Part shown: positions 27,334-34,882 of the stretch, piece by piece
How the letters are laid out: the number at the start of each line of letters is the position of its first letter
How positions within the stretch are numbered: position 1 is the stretch's first letter
NCBI RefSeq assembly: GCF_037113415.1
Contig: NZ_CP146608.1
Coordinates: 1,074,501-1,138,500 of the forward strand
Direction: 5' to 3'
DNA: 64,000 nucleotides
Source: Devosia sp. XK-2
GTDB taxonomy: Bacteria; Pseudomonadota; Alphaproteobacteria; Rhizobiales; Devosiaceae
Program-made: the position numbers and the translations under genes
Notes under the pieces: generated by a model
Seen by the model: the letters and a program-made list of their open reading frames with translations, nothing else
Database searches by the model: none
Told to the model about the DNA's origin: nothing

Positions 27334-27783
27334 ATGCTCAACCGTAAGGTTACCGCTCTTGCCTTAGCTGCCTTTGCAGTCATCGGCGTCGCTACGGCAA
27401 TCGCGCAGGACGCCTTCACACCACCAGCGACCCCTGAGGAGGCAGTCGAAATGCGCCAGGGACTCATGAAAGAGGATGGCGGCATCCTGCGCGTAGCGGG
27501 CAATCTCTCCGGCGCCGAGGCGGTGGCCGCCATGACAACGCTGCGGGACAATTACAGCCACATTCCCGCTCTCTTCCCCGAAGGCTCCATTGTGGGCAGC
27601 AGCAAGGCCCTGCCGGCCATCTGGGAAAACTGGGATGCCTTCACCGCCATCGCTGAAACAGGACAGGCCGCTGCCGAGGCCGGTCTTGCGGCCGCTGAGG
27701 CCGGCGACGCAGCCGGCTATGCTGCGGCTCTGAAGACGCTCATGGGCACCTGTGGCCAGTGCCACCAGCAGTTCCGGAGCTGA
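27334..27783 (+). CDS. Cytochrome c' (periplasmic c-type cytochrome)
   Basis: This 149-residue exported haem protein has a signal peptide (residues 4-25, cleavage after AIAQ). The four-helix-bundle mature part carries the haem-binding motif CGQCH near the C-terminus (about residues 141-145), characteristic of cytochrome c'. The family binds NO and CO at a five-coordinate haem and protects against nitrosative stress or accepts electrons in the periplasm. ATG 27334 follows TTTGAGGGAACC. It is monocistronic with its own terminator. Confidence 0.92.
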   Translation: MLNRKVTALALAAFAVIGVATAIAQDAFTPPATPEEAVEMRQGLMKEDGGILRVAGNLSGAEAVAAMTTLRDNYSHIPALFPEGSIVGSSKALPAIWENWDAFTAIAETGQAAAEAGLAAAEAGDAAGYAAALKTLMGTCGQCHQQFRS

Positions 27784-27818
27784 CCGCCTCCCGCCAAACA
27801 ATTCGCCTCCAAAGCGAT

Positions 27819-27846
27819 AGGGCGGTCTTCGGACCGCCCTTTTTTG
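27819..27846 (+). terminator. Rho-independent terminator after cytochrome c'
   Basis: AGGGCGGTC / GACCGCCCT forms a 9-bp stem with a TTCG tetraloop, followed by a T-run. It isolates the cysS leader region downstream from read-through. Confidence 0.92.
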
Positions 27847-27852
27847 TTTTTG

Positions 27853-27882
27853 CTTGATTTATTGGCGGCGCCCGGCCAATCT
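27853..27882 (+). promoter_or_regulatory. Candidate cysS promoter
   Basis: CTTGAT (27853-27858) resembles the alphaproteobacterial -35 CTTGAC. Counting TTGATT at 27854-27859, a 17-bp spacer leads to CAATCT (27877-27882), a weak -10. A start site about 7 nt later would fall at 27888-27890, exactly on the ATG of the leader peptide, which has no Shine-Dalgarno sequence. The -10 match is poor, so this is tentative. Confidence 0.4.
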
Positions 27883-27889
27883 CCGCGCC

Positions 27890-27934
27890 ATGAAGATCAA
27901 ATGCATCATTACCGGCTGCATTATTACCTGCTAA
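27890..27934 (+). CDS. Cysteine-rich leader peptide of cysS (MKIKCIITGCIITC)
   Basis: This 14-codon ORF has three TGC cysteine codons, at codons 5, 10 and 14, the last one directly before TAA. It lies 102 bp upstream of cysteinyl-tRNA synthetase, between a strong terminator and the cysS start. Three cysteines in 14 codons is far above average for a GC-rich alphaproteobacterium, and the position matches amino-acid leader peptides that sense charged tRNA. No ribosome-binding site precedes the ATG, and the candidate promoter places transcription at or next to it, so it is probably leaderless like rhizobial trpL. The peptide itself is unlikely to be the functional product. Ribosome stalling on the Cys codons would be. 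Confidence 0.7.
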   Translation: MKIKCIITGCIITC

Positions 27935-27940
27935 CCCAAG

Positions 27941-28029
27941 CGTTGGCGGAGCGGTCTTCTTCATCCCGATAGCATCCTGTGGATAGAGGCTCTCCCGCCA
28001 GAGCGATCGATATTGTCTGGCCGACAGGA
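27941..28029 (+). promoter_or_regulatory. Attenuator-like alternative hairpins between the Cys leader and cysS
   Basis: Several mutually exclusive pairings are visible: TTGGCGG (27943-27949) with CCGCCAG (27995-28001, one G-U pair); GCTCT (27989-27993) with AGAGC (28000-28004); and GCCAGA (27997-28002) with TCTGGC (28016-28021). TCCTGT (27975-27980) is an exact complement of ACAGGA (28024-28029), which contains the cysS Shine-Dalgarno sequence. No T-run follows any hairpin, so control would be at translation initiation rather than termination. The direction of the switch was not resolved by eye. Confidence 0.5.
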
Positions 28030-28036
28030 CCCTTCG

Positions 28037-29455
28037 ATGACCACGGCAAAGCCGCAGCTTTCTCTCTACAATACGCTCACGCGTTCCAAGGCGCCCTTCA
28101 CGCCCATGGACGAGGTCGATGTGCGTCTCTATGCCTGCGGTCCCACGGTCTATGACTTTGCCCATATCGGCAATGGTCGCGCCGCCATCGTTTTCGATCT
28201 CCTGTTCCGCATGCTGCGCCATATCTATGGTGCCGAGAACGTCACCTATGTGCGCAACATCACCGACGTCGACGACAAGATCAACGCTCGCGCCCTGCGC
28301 GACCATCCCGATCTGCCGCTCAATGAAGCCATCCGCAAGGTCACCGAAACCACGGCGGCACAATATCAGAAAGACGTTGCGGCGCTGGGTTGCCTTGAGC
28401 CGACGATCCAGCCACGCGCCACCGAAAACATCGCCGAAATGCAAAAGCTGATCGCCTCGCTCATCCAGCGCGGCCATGCCTATGAGGCAGGTGGCGAAGT
28501 GCTGTTTGACGTGCAGTCGATGCCCGATTATGGCCAGCTTTCCGGCCGCAACCTTGAAGACAATCTCGCTGGCGCTCGCGTCGCAGTCGATGCGCACAAG
28601 AAGAACCCGGCGGACTTTGTGCTCTGGAAGCTGTCTTCGGACGACGAACCTGGTTGGGACAGCCCTTGGGGCCGCGGCCGTCCCGGCTGGCATATCGAAT
28701 GCTCGGCCATGTCCGAGCGCTATCTGGGCGAGACTTTCGACATCCACGGCGGTGGGTTGGATCTCATCTTCCCCCACCACGAGAACGAAATCGCTCAGTC
28801 CCGCTGCGCTCACGGCTCACACGCCATGGCCAATGTCTGGGTACATAACGGCTTCCTCATGGTGGAAGGCCAGAAAATGTCCAAGTCCCTGGGCAATTTC
28901 TTCACCATCCACCAACTGCTCGAAACCGAAGACTTCGGCGGCCGCAAATGGCCCGGCGAGGTCCTGCGCCTGGCCATGCTGATGACGCACTATCGTGAAC
29001 CGATCGATTTCACGGTGAAGCGGTTGGATGAGGCCGAGGCTTTGCTCAATGGCTGGTATCGCGCCGTGGGCGACGTGTCGGCCGAAGGCGGACTTTTCTG
29101 CGCTGACATGGTCGACGCGCTCAATGACGACCTCAATACTCCGGCAGCTGTCCGGGCGCTGCATGAATTACGTGTCGAGGCCGCCAAGGGGTCCATGCCC
29201 GCCATGCGCTCGCTCAAGGCCAGCGCGGCCCTGCTGGGTCTGCTAACGGATACGGCAACGCGTTGGTTTTCGGGTGAAGGGATCGAAACCGACGCAGTTC
29301 AAAGCCGGATATCGGCTCGCCTCGATGCCCTCAACGCCAAAGACTTCGCCAAAGCCGACGCTATCCGCAACGAACTGGCCGAACAGGGCATCGCCCTGAT
29401 GGACTACAAGGACGAGGCTGGGCAGCGTCAGACGAAATGGGAGGTCAAGCGGTGA
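28037..29455 (+). CDS. cysS: Cysteinyl-tRNA synthetase
   Basis: This class I synthetase charges tRNA-Cys. The 472 residues carry [17 protein letters not shown], combining the zinc ligand Cys and the HIGH-like motif. The zinc-site residues CSAM and [14 protein letters not shown] and the KMSKS motif KMSKSLGNF follow. The C-terminal helical anticodon domain is present. ATG 28037 has AGGA 7 nt upstream. An upstream Cys-codon leader ORF and alternative hairpins suggest regulation by cysteine or by charged tRNA-Cys. Confidence 0.97.
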   Translation: MTTAKPQLSLYNTLTRSKAPFTPMDEVDVRLYACGPTVYDFAHIGNGRAAIVFDLLFRMLRHIYGAENVTYVRNITDVDDKINARALRDHPDLPLNEAIRKVTETTAAQYQKDVAALGCLEPTIQPRATENIAEMQKLIASLIQRGHAYEAGGEVLFDVQSMPDYGQLSGRNLEDNLAGARVAVDAHKKNPADFVLWKLSSDDEPGWDSPWGRGRPGWHIECSAMSERYLGETFDIHGGGLDLIFPHHENEIAQSRCAHGSHAMANVWVHNGFLMVEGQKMSKSLGNFFTIHQLLETEDFGGRKWPGEVLRLAMLMTHYREPIDFTVKRLDEAEALLNGWYRAVGDVSAEGGLFCADMVDALNDDLNTPAAVRALHELRVEAAKGSMPAMRSLKASAALLGLLTDTATRWFSGEGIETDAVQSRISARLDALNAKDFAKADAIRNELAEQGIALMDYKDEAGQRQTKWEVKR

Positions 29456-29521
29456 CCCTCCTGCCACTCTCTGTCACCCGGTTCGACCCATATCCCCACT
29501 CCCTAAACCGGAGTTGGAATC

Positions 29522-29905
29522 ATGCTTGATCACGTCGGAATCCTCGTCGCGGACTGGAACAAGGCTAAAGCCTTCTATGACGCAATCTTTGGGCCACTGG
29601 GCATAACCTTGCTCAATCAGGTGCCGGAAGAATTTACCGGCGGCTTCAAGGTGGGCGGCTATGGCAAGGACCACCCCGACTTCTGGCTGACCGAAAGCCG
29701 GGAAGTGGGCCCTGGCCGGCACTATGCCTTCCGCGCTGAAACGCGGGGCGAGGTCGACGCTTTTTACGCGGCGGCCGTCGCCGCTGGCGGTAAGGACAAT
29801 GGCGGGCCAGGCCTCCGCGAGCACTACAGCGCCAATTATTACGCGGCCTTTGTCATCGATCCCGATGGCAACAATATCGAAGTGGTGTGTCATGCCCCAG
29901 GCTGA
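29522..29905 (+). CDS. VOC-family protein
   Basis: This 127-residue single-chain VOC-fold protein begins MLDHVGILVADWNKAKAFYDAIFGPLGI and ends AAFVIDPDGNNIEVVCH, with metal-ligand-type His and Glu at the usual places. This small form is common in Hyphomicrobiales and often annotated as glyoxalase-like. Its 3' end overlaps the first GFA gene by 14 bp, so the two are translationally linked. The substrate is unknown. Confidence 0.87.
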   Translation: MLDHVGILVADWNKAKAFYDAIFGPLGITLLNQVPEEFTGGFKVGGYGKDHPDFWLTESREVGPGRHYAFRAETRGEVDAFYAAAVAAGGKDNGGPGLREHYSANYYAAFVIDPDGNNIEVVCHAPG

Positions 29906-30365
29906 AGCTTATACGGGTGGCTGCCAGTGTGGCGCGGTGCGATTCCGCGTCACTCGGCTCGGCCGTCCTTCCATCTGCCATTGCCGCATGTGCCAAAAGG
30001 CCTTTGGCGGCTTTTTCGGACCCTTGGTGACAGCGCATAACGCCACCTGGACCCGCGGCGAACCCAAATGGTTCCAAAGCTCCAATGCGGCCCGTCGCGC
30101 TTTTTGTGGCGATTGTGGCACCCCGCTCGCCTACGAAACCCGCTTCGGATTGGAACTGGCCATCGGCGCTTTTGACGATCCGACCGTCGCCGCCCCTCAA
30201 ATTCAGGTCAATCTCACCGACAAATTGCCCTTCTTTGATGGTTTGACCAGCCTGCCTGAGCGGCACGAGGTCAGCGACGAATGGCGCGATTTCATGGCCG
30301 GCATCCATTCCAACCAGCACCCCGATCACGATACCAATGATTGGCCAATCAAGGAGGAGAGCTGA
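29892..30365 (+). CDS. GFA-family (Mss4-like zinc fold) protein 1
   Basis: This 157-residue protein of the glutathione-dependent formaldehyde-activating enzyme fold shows all zinc-ligand cysteines: GGCQCGAVRF, CHCRMCQKAFG and FCGDCGTPL. The C-terminal QHPDHDTNDWP is shared with the next gene. GFA-fold proteins bind structural and catalytic zinc, but most lack proven formaldehyde activity. ATG 29892 lies inside the end of the VOC gene. The stop overlaps the start of GFA protein 2 (TGATG). Confidence 0.87.
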   Translation: MPQAEAYTGGCQCGAVRFRVTRLGRPSICHCRMCQKAFGGFFGPLVTAHNATWTRGEPKWFQSSNAARRAFCGDCGTPLAYETRFGLELAIGAFDDPTVAAPQIQVNLTDKLPFFDGLTSLPERHEVSDEWRDFMAGIHSNQHPDHDTNDWPIKEES

Positions 30366-30859
30366 TGGATCGCTACAAAATGGAGGTCAGTGGCGGCTGC
30401 CAATGCGGCGCCGTGCGCTATCATGCCACCGAGATGATGGACAATTCCCACATCTGCCATTGCCGCATGTGCCAGAAGGCCGTTGGCAATATCTTTGCCG
30501 CGCTGGTTGCCGCGCCGCGCGAAGCGATCACCTGGACGCGTGGCGCCCCGGCCCGTTTCCGGTCTTCCGATCATGTCGATCGCGGTTTTTGTGCCCAATG
30601 CGGCACGCCACTTTTCTACGACGATACCACCGGCAATCGCGTCAATTTCACCATCGGTTCGCTCGATCATCCCGAACTGTTCCCGCCGCACGCCAACACC
30701 GGCAATGAAAGCCGGGTACCCTGGTTTGAGACACTGCCGTCCATCGAAGACGGCGGCATTACTGAGGCGCCGGATCGCGAGGCTTGGTGGAGCGCCATTC
30801 AGGCCAGTTCGCACCAGCACCCCGATCACGACACCGACACCTGGCCCCCAAAGCAGTAG
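30365..30859 (+). CDS. GFA-family (Mss4-like zinc fold) protein 2
   Basis: This 164-residue paralogue of the preceding gene has the same cysteine pattern (GGCQCGAVRY, CHCRMCQKAVG, FCAQCGTPL) and the same tail (HQHPDHDTDTWP). The shared layout indicates a tandem duplication followed by divergence. ATG 30365 overlaps the previous stop, so the three genes from 29522 form one translation unit. It may act together with its partner as a heterodimer, but that is inference. Confidence 0.87.
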   Translation: MDRYKMEVSGGCQCGAVRYHATEMMDNSHICHCRMCQKAVGNIFAALVAAPREAITWTRGAPARFRSSDHVDRGFCAQCGTPLFYDDTTGNRVNFTIGSLDHPELFPPHANTGNESRVPWFETLPSIEDGGITEAPDREAWWSAIQASSHQHPDHDTDTWPPKQ

Positions 30860-30877
30860 TTCCGAGTTAGGCCCCCT

Positions 30878-32521
30878 ATGTCCCGCACCCGCCTCTATCT
30901 TTTCGACACCACGCTGCGCGACGGCGCGCAGACCGCCGGCATCGAGTTCTCACTCGAGGACAAGATCGCCATTGCGGGAATGCTCGAACAGATCGGTGTC
31001 GACTATATCGAGGGCGGCTACCCTGGCGCCAACCCGGTCGATACGGCGTTTTTCGACGCACCTCGGACCAGACAGGCTGTGTTCACCGCCTTTGGCATGA
31101 CCAAAAGGGCGGGGCGCTCCGCGGCCAACGATCCGGGCGTCATGGGGCTGGTCAATTCGGCGGCGGGCGCGGTCTGCTATGTCGCCAAGGCCTGGGATTA
31201 TCAGGTCGAGCTGGCGCTGAGCTCCACCACCGACGAGCATCTTGAAGGCATCACGGATTCCGTTCGCACTGCCATCGCGGCCGGCAAGGAAGCCCTGGTC
31301 GATCTCGAGCATTTTTTCGATGGCTATAAGGCCAACCGTGACTATGCGCTTGGTTGCGTAAAGACAGCCCTTGAGGCCGGCGCCCGCTGGGTGGTGCTAT
31401 GCGATACCAATGGCGGCACCATGCCCGCCGAAGTGCGCGAAATCGTCAAGGACGTCATGACCGTGGCGCCCGGTGACCGGCTGGGCATCCACCCCCATGA
31501 CGATACCGGCCAGGCTGTCGCCAATGCCCTGGCGGCTGTCGAAGCTGGCGTCTGCCAGATCCAGGGCACACTGAACGGCCTGGGTGAACGCTGCGGCAAT
31601 GCCAATCTGGTGACGCTCATCCCCACATTGGTGCTCAAGCCCTATTATGCCGAGCGCTTCGAAACCGGCGTCACGCCCGAGCATCTCGAACGCCTGACCC
31701 ACATTTCGCGCGCTTTTGACGACAGGCTCAATCGGGCCCCCGCCCGGCAGGCGCCCTATGTCGGAGCGTCCGCCTTCGCCACCAAGGCAGGCATTCATGC
31801 TTCTGCCCTGCTCAAGGATTTCTCCACCTACGAGCATGTGCCGCCCGAAAGCGTGGGCAATGAACGGGCCATCATGGTTTCTCAGCAAGCGGGCAAATCC
31901 AACCTGCTCACCGCGCTGGCGCGCCACAATATCAGCATCGAAAAAGACGATCCACGCCTCGAAAAGCTGCTGGCCACTGTCAAAGAGCACGAATCTCGCG
32001 GCTATTCCTATGACGGCGCCGACGCTTCCTTTGCTGTGCTGGCCCGCCGCGTTCTGGGCACGCTGCCCGACTTTTTCGATGTCGAGAACTACAGGGCCAT
32101 GGTCGAGCGCCGGCACAATGCCATGGGCGAGGAAATCACCGTCACCGAGGCCGTGGTCAAGATCAGGGTCGATGGCGAATTGCTCATGTCCGTGGCCGAA
32201 GGCAATGGTCCGGTCAACGCGCTCGACCAGGCGCTGCGCAAGGATCTGGGCAAATACTCCTCGCAGATCGAGGATCTGGAGCTGGTGGACTTCAAGGTGC
32301 GTATCCTGGACGGCGGCACGGGCGCGGTCACCCGTGTACTGGTTGAAAGTCGCGATGGAACAGGCGAGCGCTGGGTAACCATTGGCGTATCGCCCAACAT
32401 CATTGATGCCTCGTTTGAAGCTCTGTATGAATCAATCACATACAAGTTGTTGAAGGCTGCTGCGGCTCAGGATTCGACGACGGGGGCAAACACCAGCCGG
32501 GCGAGAGCGATCGCCGGCTAA
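30878..32521 (+). CDS. cimA: (R)-citramalate synthase
   Basis: This enzyme condenses acetyl-CoA and pyruvate to citramalate, giving a threonine-independent route to 2-oxobutyrate and isoleucine. The 547 residues fit CimA rather than the longer 2-isopropylmalate synthase. RLYLFDTTLRDGAQTAGIEFS is the DRE-TIM barrel metal site, followed by LCDTNGGTMPAEV and GIHPHDDTGQAVANALAAVEAG. The C-terminal LeuA-type regulatory domain (about 400-530) would bind isoleucine. The LysM gene follows at 23 bp. Confidence 0.93.
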   Translation: MSRTRLYLFDTTLRDGAQTAGIEFSLEDKIAIAGMLEQIGVDYIEGGYPGANPVDTAFFDAPRTRQAVFTAFGMTKRAGRSAANDPGVMGLVNSAAGAVCYVAKAWDYQVELALSSTTDEHLEGITDSVRTAIAAGKEALVDLEHFFDGYKANRDYALGCVKTALEAGARWVVLCDTNGGTMPAEVREIVKDVMTVAPGDRLGIHPHDDTGQAVANALAAVEAGVCQIQGTLNGLGERCGNANLVTLIPTLVLKPYYAERFETGVTPEHLERLTHISRAFDDRLNRAPARQAPYVGASAFATKAGIHASALLKDFSTYEHVPPESVGNERAIMVSQQAGKSNLLTALARHNISIEKDDPRLEKLLATVKEHESRGYSYDGADASFAVLARRVLGTLPDFFDVENYRAMVERRHNAMGEEITVTEAVVKIRVDGELLMSVAEGNGPVNALDQALRKDLGKYSSQIEDLELVDFKVRILDGGTGAVTRVLVESRDGTGERWVTIGVSPNIIDASFEALYESITYKLLKAAAAQDSTTGANTSRARAIAG

Positions 32522-32544
32522 TTGGACGATACCGGGAGGGCAAA

Positions 32545-34413
32545 CTGGCCGAAACCGCTCCGAAACGACCTCTGGCTCTGACGATCGGGGCAGCGGCAGT
32601 CACTCTACTCGTTGTTCTTGGCGTTCTGTCCGGTCCATCGATTGTCACCTGTTTCAACAGCCCCGATGGCATGGGGCAATGCCTGCGCGGCAAAATGGCC
32701 GAAGTGGGCCTGATCCCGGCCGCGCCAGCGGTTGCCGAAGCAGACGCCCCCGCGGACGAAGTGACCGCCAATGAGGAGGAGGTCGTTCCGGCCGAACCCG
32801 CGCTGGACGTCACGCCCCCAGCGGACCTCGAACCAGACACCAATGTCGATCAACTGGTCGCGGCCACGTTCGGCCTATTGCGCGCTGAGCCCGATGGGTC
32901 CGTGGTCATTGCTGGTAGTGGTACTCCGGGTAGCCGCGTTGAGGTCTTTGCCAATGGCAACCTGCTCGGCACTGTCGAGGTGGAAGCCAGCGGCGATTGG
33001 GTATTCGTGCCCGACACGCCACTCGCGCCCGGCGGGCTTGAGATCACCCTGGGCGAAGAGGGCAAGCCCGGCACGGCCGAGGATTCCTTCATCGTCGTCA
33101 TCAACGAAGACAAGACCAGCCAGCCCCTGGTGGTTGCCAGCAAGCCTGGCGAGGCCAGCAAAGTGCTCCAGGGCCTGACCGCCCCGACGCAGGTTGCGGC
33201 AGCGCCCGAGGCGGAGACAGCCACTGAGGATGCGACCAACGCCGAGCCAGCCGGTACAGCGACCGAGCCCGCCCAAACGGCGGAATCGGTTGAAGCCGCC
33301 GCCGCCGATGATGACGGCGCCCCAAGTGTGCCGGCCGCAGAACCCGCCATGGAGGTCGCGGCACTGCCAGATGCGCCATCGCCGGAAAGCGCCGCTGCTG
33401 TCGAACCATCGGCGTCATCTGCCGCGCCCGAGAGCGCGGAGCCGTCGCAGGTCCAAGATACTGTCGAACCAGAACCGGCTGCAGCGCCCGCCGAGCCGAC
33501 CCCGTTGGCCAACGAGACGGAATCCGCTGCAGCAATGGAAGTGGCAGCGCAGCCCGAGGCCGAACCGGCCGTGCCCGCTGCTGAACCTGTGGCCGCGGCC
33601 ACGCCAGAGCCCGCGGAGAGCCAGGTGGCCGCAATGCCGCCGACTATCGACGCCATTGAGATCGAAAATGACCGCGCCTTCTTCGCCGGTGCCGGTCCGG
33701 AAGGTGGCATCATTCGCCTTTATGTCGACGATGCTTTCGTCGCCGATGCCACCGTGGAGGAGGGCCGTTGGCTGATCGAGGCAGGGCCGGTGCTCGATGC
33801 GCCGAACCAGCGGGTTCGCGCCGATCTGCTCGACCCCAATTCGGCTGCTGTTGTCGCGCGGGCCGAGGTGGATTTCGTGGTAGATGTGCCGGGGGCCGAA
33901 ACACCGGTCGACATTGCTCAGGCGCCGGTAACCGAACCGGTCGACCAGCAGCCGGCGGCCGCCGCCCCTGCGCAGACGGACGAGAGTAGTGAGCCGGCAG
34001 AAGCGACCGAACCGGTCGCCGAAAACGAACCCGCCGCCACCCGGGATCAGCCGGTCGCCCCGCAAGAGGGGACCACAGTCGAGGCCGCAGCCCAACCTGA
34101 GACAACCCCGGAGGTTGCGGAGGCGGTCGAGCCTGAGCCAGCGTCATCCGAGCCTGCCGAACCGGCCTCCGCCGAGGCCGCAGTGCCCACAATGGTCGCG
34201 GTGTCGCTGGGCGATCCGGAAGCGCAGCGCTTCGCGTCGGGCAAGGCGATAATCCGTCGTGGCGACAATCTCTGGACCATTGCGCGCCGCGTCTATGGCG
34301 AAGGCCTCAAATATACGACGATCTACCAGGCCAATACCGGGCAAATCCGTGATCCGGACCGCATCTATCCGGGGCAGGTCTTCGATTTGCCCCAGGAGGC
34401 GCTGGATCCATAA
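32545..34413 (+). CDS. LysM-domain membrane-anchored protein with Ala/Glu/Pro-rich linkers
   Basis: This 622-residue protein probably starts at CTG 32545. GGGAGGG ends 4 nt before it, and the frame then encodes a basic N-terminus and a transmembrane helix (about residues 11-30) that an internal ATG at 32671 would delete. Two Ig-like segments follow (about 107-175 and 370-455), joined by long linkers rich in Ala, Glu, Pro and Thr. The C-terminal LysM domain (about 570-620, RRGDNLWTIARRVYGEGLKY) binds peptidoglycan. The layout suggests a cytoplasmic-membrane anchor spanning the periplasm to the wall. A terminator follows. Confidence 0.85.
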   Translation: MAETAPKRPLALTIGAAAVTLLVVLGVLSGPSIVTCFNSPDGMGQCLRGKMAEVGLIPAAPAVAEADAPADEVTANEEEVVPAEPALDVTPPADLEPDTNVDQLVAATFGLLRAEPDGSVVIAGSGTPGSRVEVFANGNLLGTVEVEASGDWVFVPDTPLAPGGLEITLGEEGKPGTAEDSFIVVINEDKTSQPLVVASKPGEASKVLQGLTAPTQVAAAPEAETATEDATNAEPAGTATEPAQTAESVEAAAADDDGAPSVPAAEPAMEVAALPDAPSPESAAAVEPSASSAAPESAEPSQVQDTVEPEPAAAPAEPTPLANETESAAAMEVAAQPEAEPAVPAAEPVAAATPEPAESQVAAMPPTIDAIEIENDRAFFAGAGPEGGIIRLYVDDAFVADATVEEGRWLIEAGPVLDAPNQRVRADLLDPNSAAVVARAEVDFVVDVPGAETPVDIAQAPVTEPVDQQPAAAAPAQTDESSEPAEATEPVAENEPAATRDQPVAPQEGTTVEAAAQPETTPEVAEAVEPEPASSEPAEPASAEAAVPTMVAVSLGDPEAQRFASGKAIIRRGDNLWTIARRVYGEGLKYTTIYQANTGQIRDPDRIYPGQVFDLPQEALDP

Positions 34414-34421
34414 TCCACACC

Positions 34422-34450
34422 AAAACGGCGCCAGGCGGCGCCGTTTTTTT
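34422..34450 (+). terminator. Rho-independent terminator after the LysM gene
   Basis: ACGGCGCC / GGCGCCGT (extended by AAA/TTT) has a 4-nt loop and seven T residues. Confidence 0.92.
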
Positions 34451-34561
34451 CCACCTATTGATTTTCGCCGCAACAGCCCCCATCTTTCATCGCAATTCAC
34501 CGATTGAACTGATCGCGGGGCCCACAAGCTGTCGCGGTCGCCACCTGCCGAGCACTGCGCC

Positions 34562-34882
34562 ATGCGTGACGATGACATTGCCAATACCATGCGTGCCCTG
34601 GGGCATCCGGTACGGTTGGAAATCCTGCGTATCTTGGCTACCCAGCAGCAGGGCCAATGTTGTTGCGCCGACGTCACTGATAGCCTGACCCTGGCGCAAT
34701 CGACTGTATCTCAGCACATCAAGGTCCTGCTCGATGCGGGGCTTATCGAGCGCAAGCCGCATGGCACGCGCAATCGCTACTGCCTCCGCCATGACAGGCT
34801 GGCCGAACTCAACTCGGCCTTCGGAGGTCTCCTCAAGGGGCTGGCGCCCATCGCCGCCAACAAGGAAACGGAACAGGCCTGA
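34562..34882 (+). CDS. ArsR/SmtB-family regulator with a CCC motif
   Basis: This 106-residue winged-helix repressor contains MRALGHPVRLEILRILA and the recognition helix LAQSTVSQHIKVLLDAGLI. Three consecutive cysteines (Cys33-35, in GQCCCADV) lie where ArsR proteins carry the ELCVCDL metal site, so metal or thiol sensing is plausible. The stop overlaps the ATG of the Atm1-type exporter (TGATG), making a classic sensor-exporter operon. The start is ATG 34562 at a region preceded by the LysM terminator. Confidence 0.88.
   Translation: MRDDDIANTMRALGHPVRLEILRILATQQQGQCCCADVTDSLTLAQSTVSQHIKVLLDAGLIERKPHGTRNRYCLRHDRLAELNSAFGGLLKGLAPIAANKETEQA

Noticed and set aside
32671-34413. ATG 32671 as start of the LysM protein
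   Set aside because: It would remove the membrane anchor encoded in frame upstream. The strong GGGAGGG sits before CTG 32545 instead.
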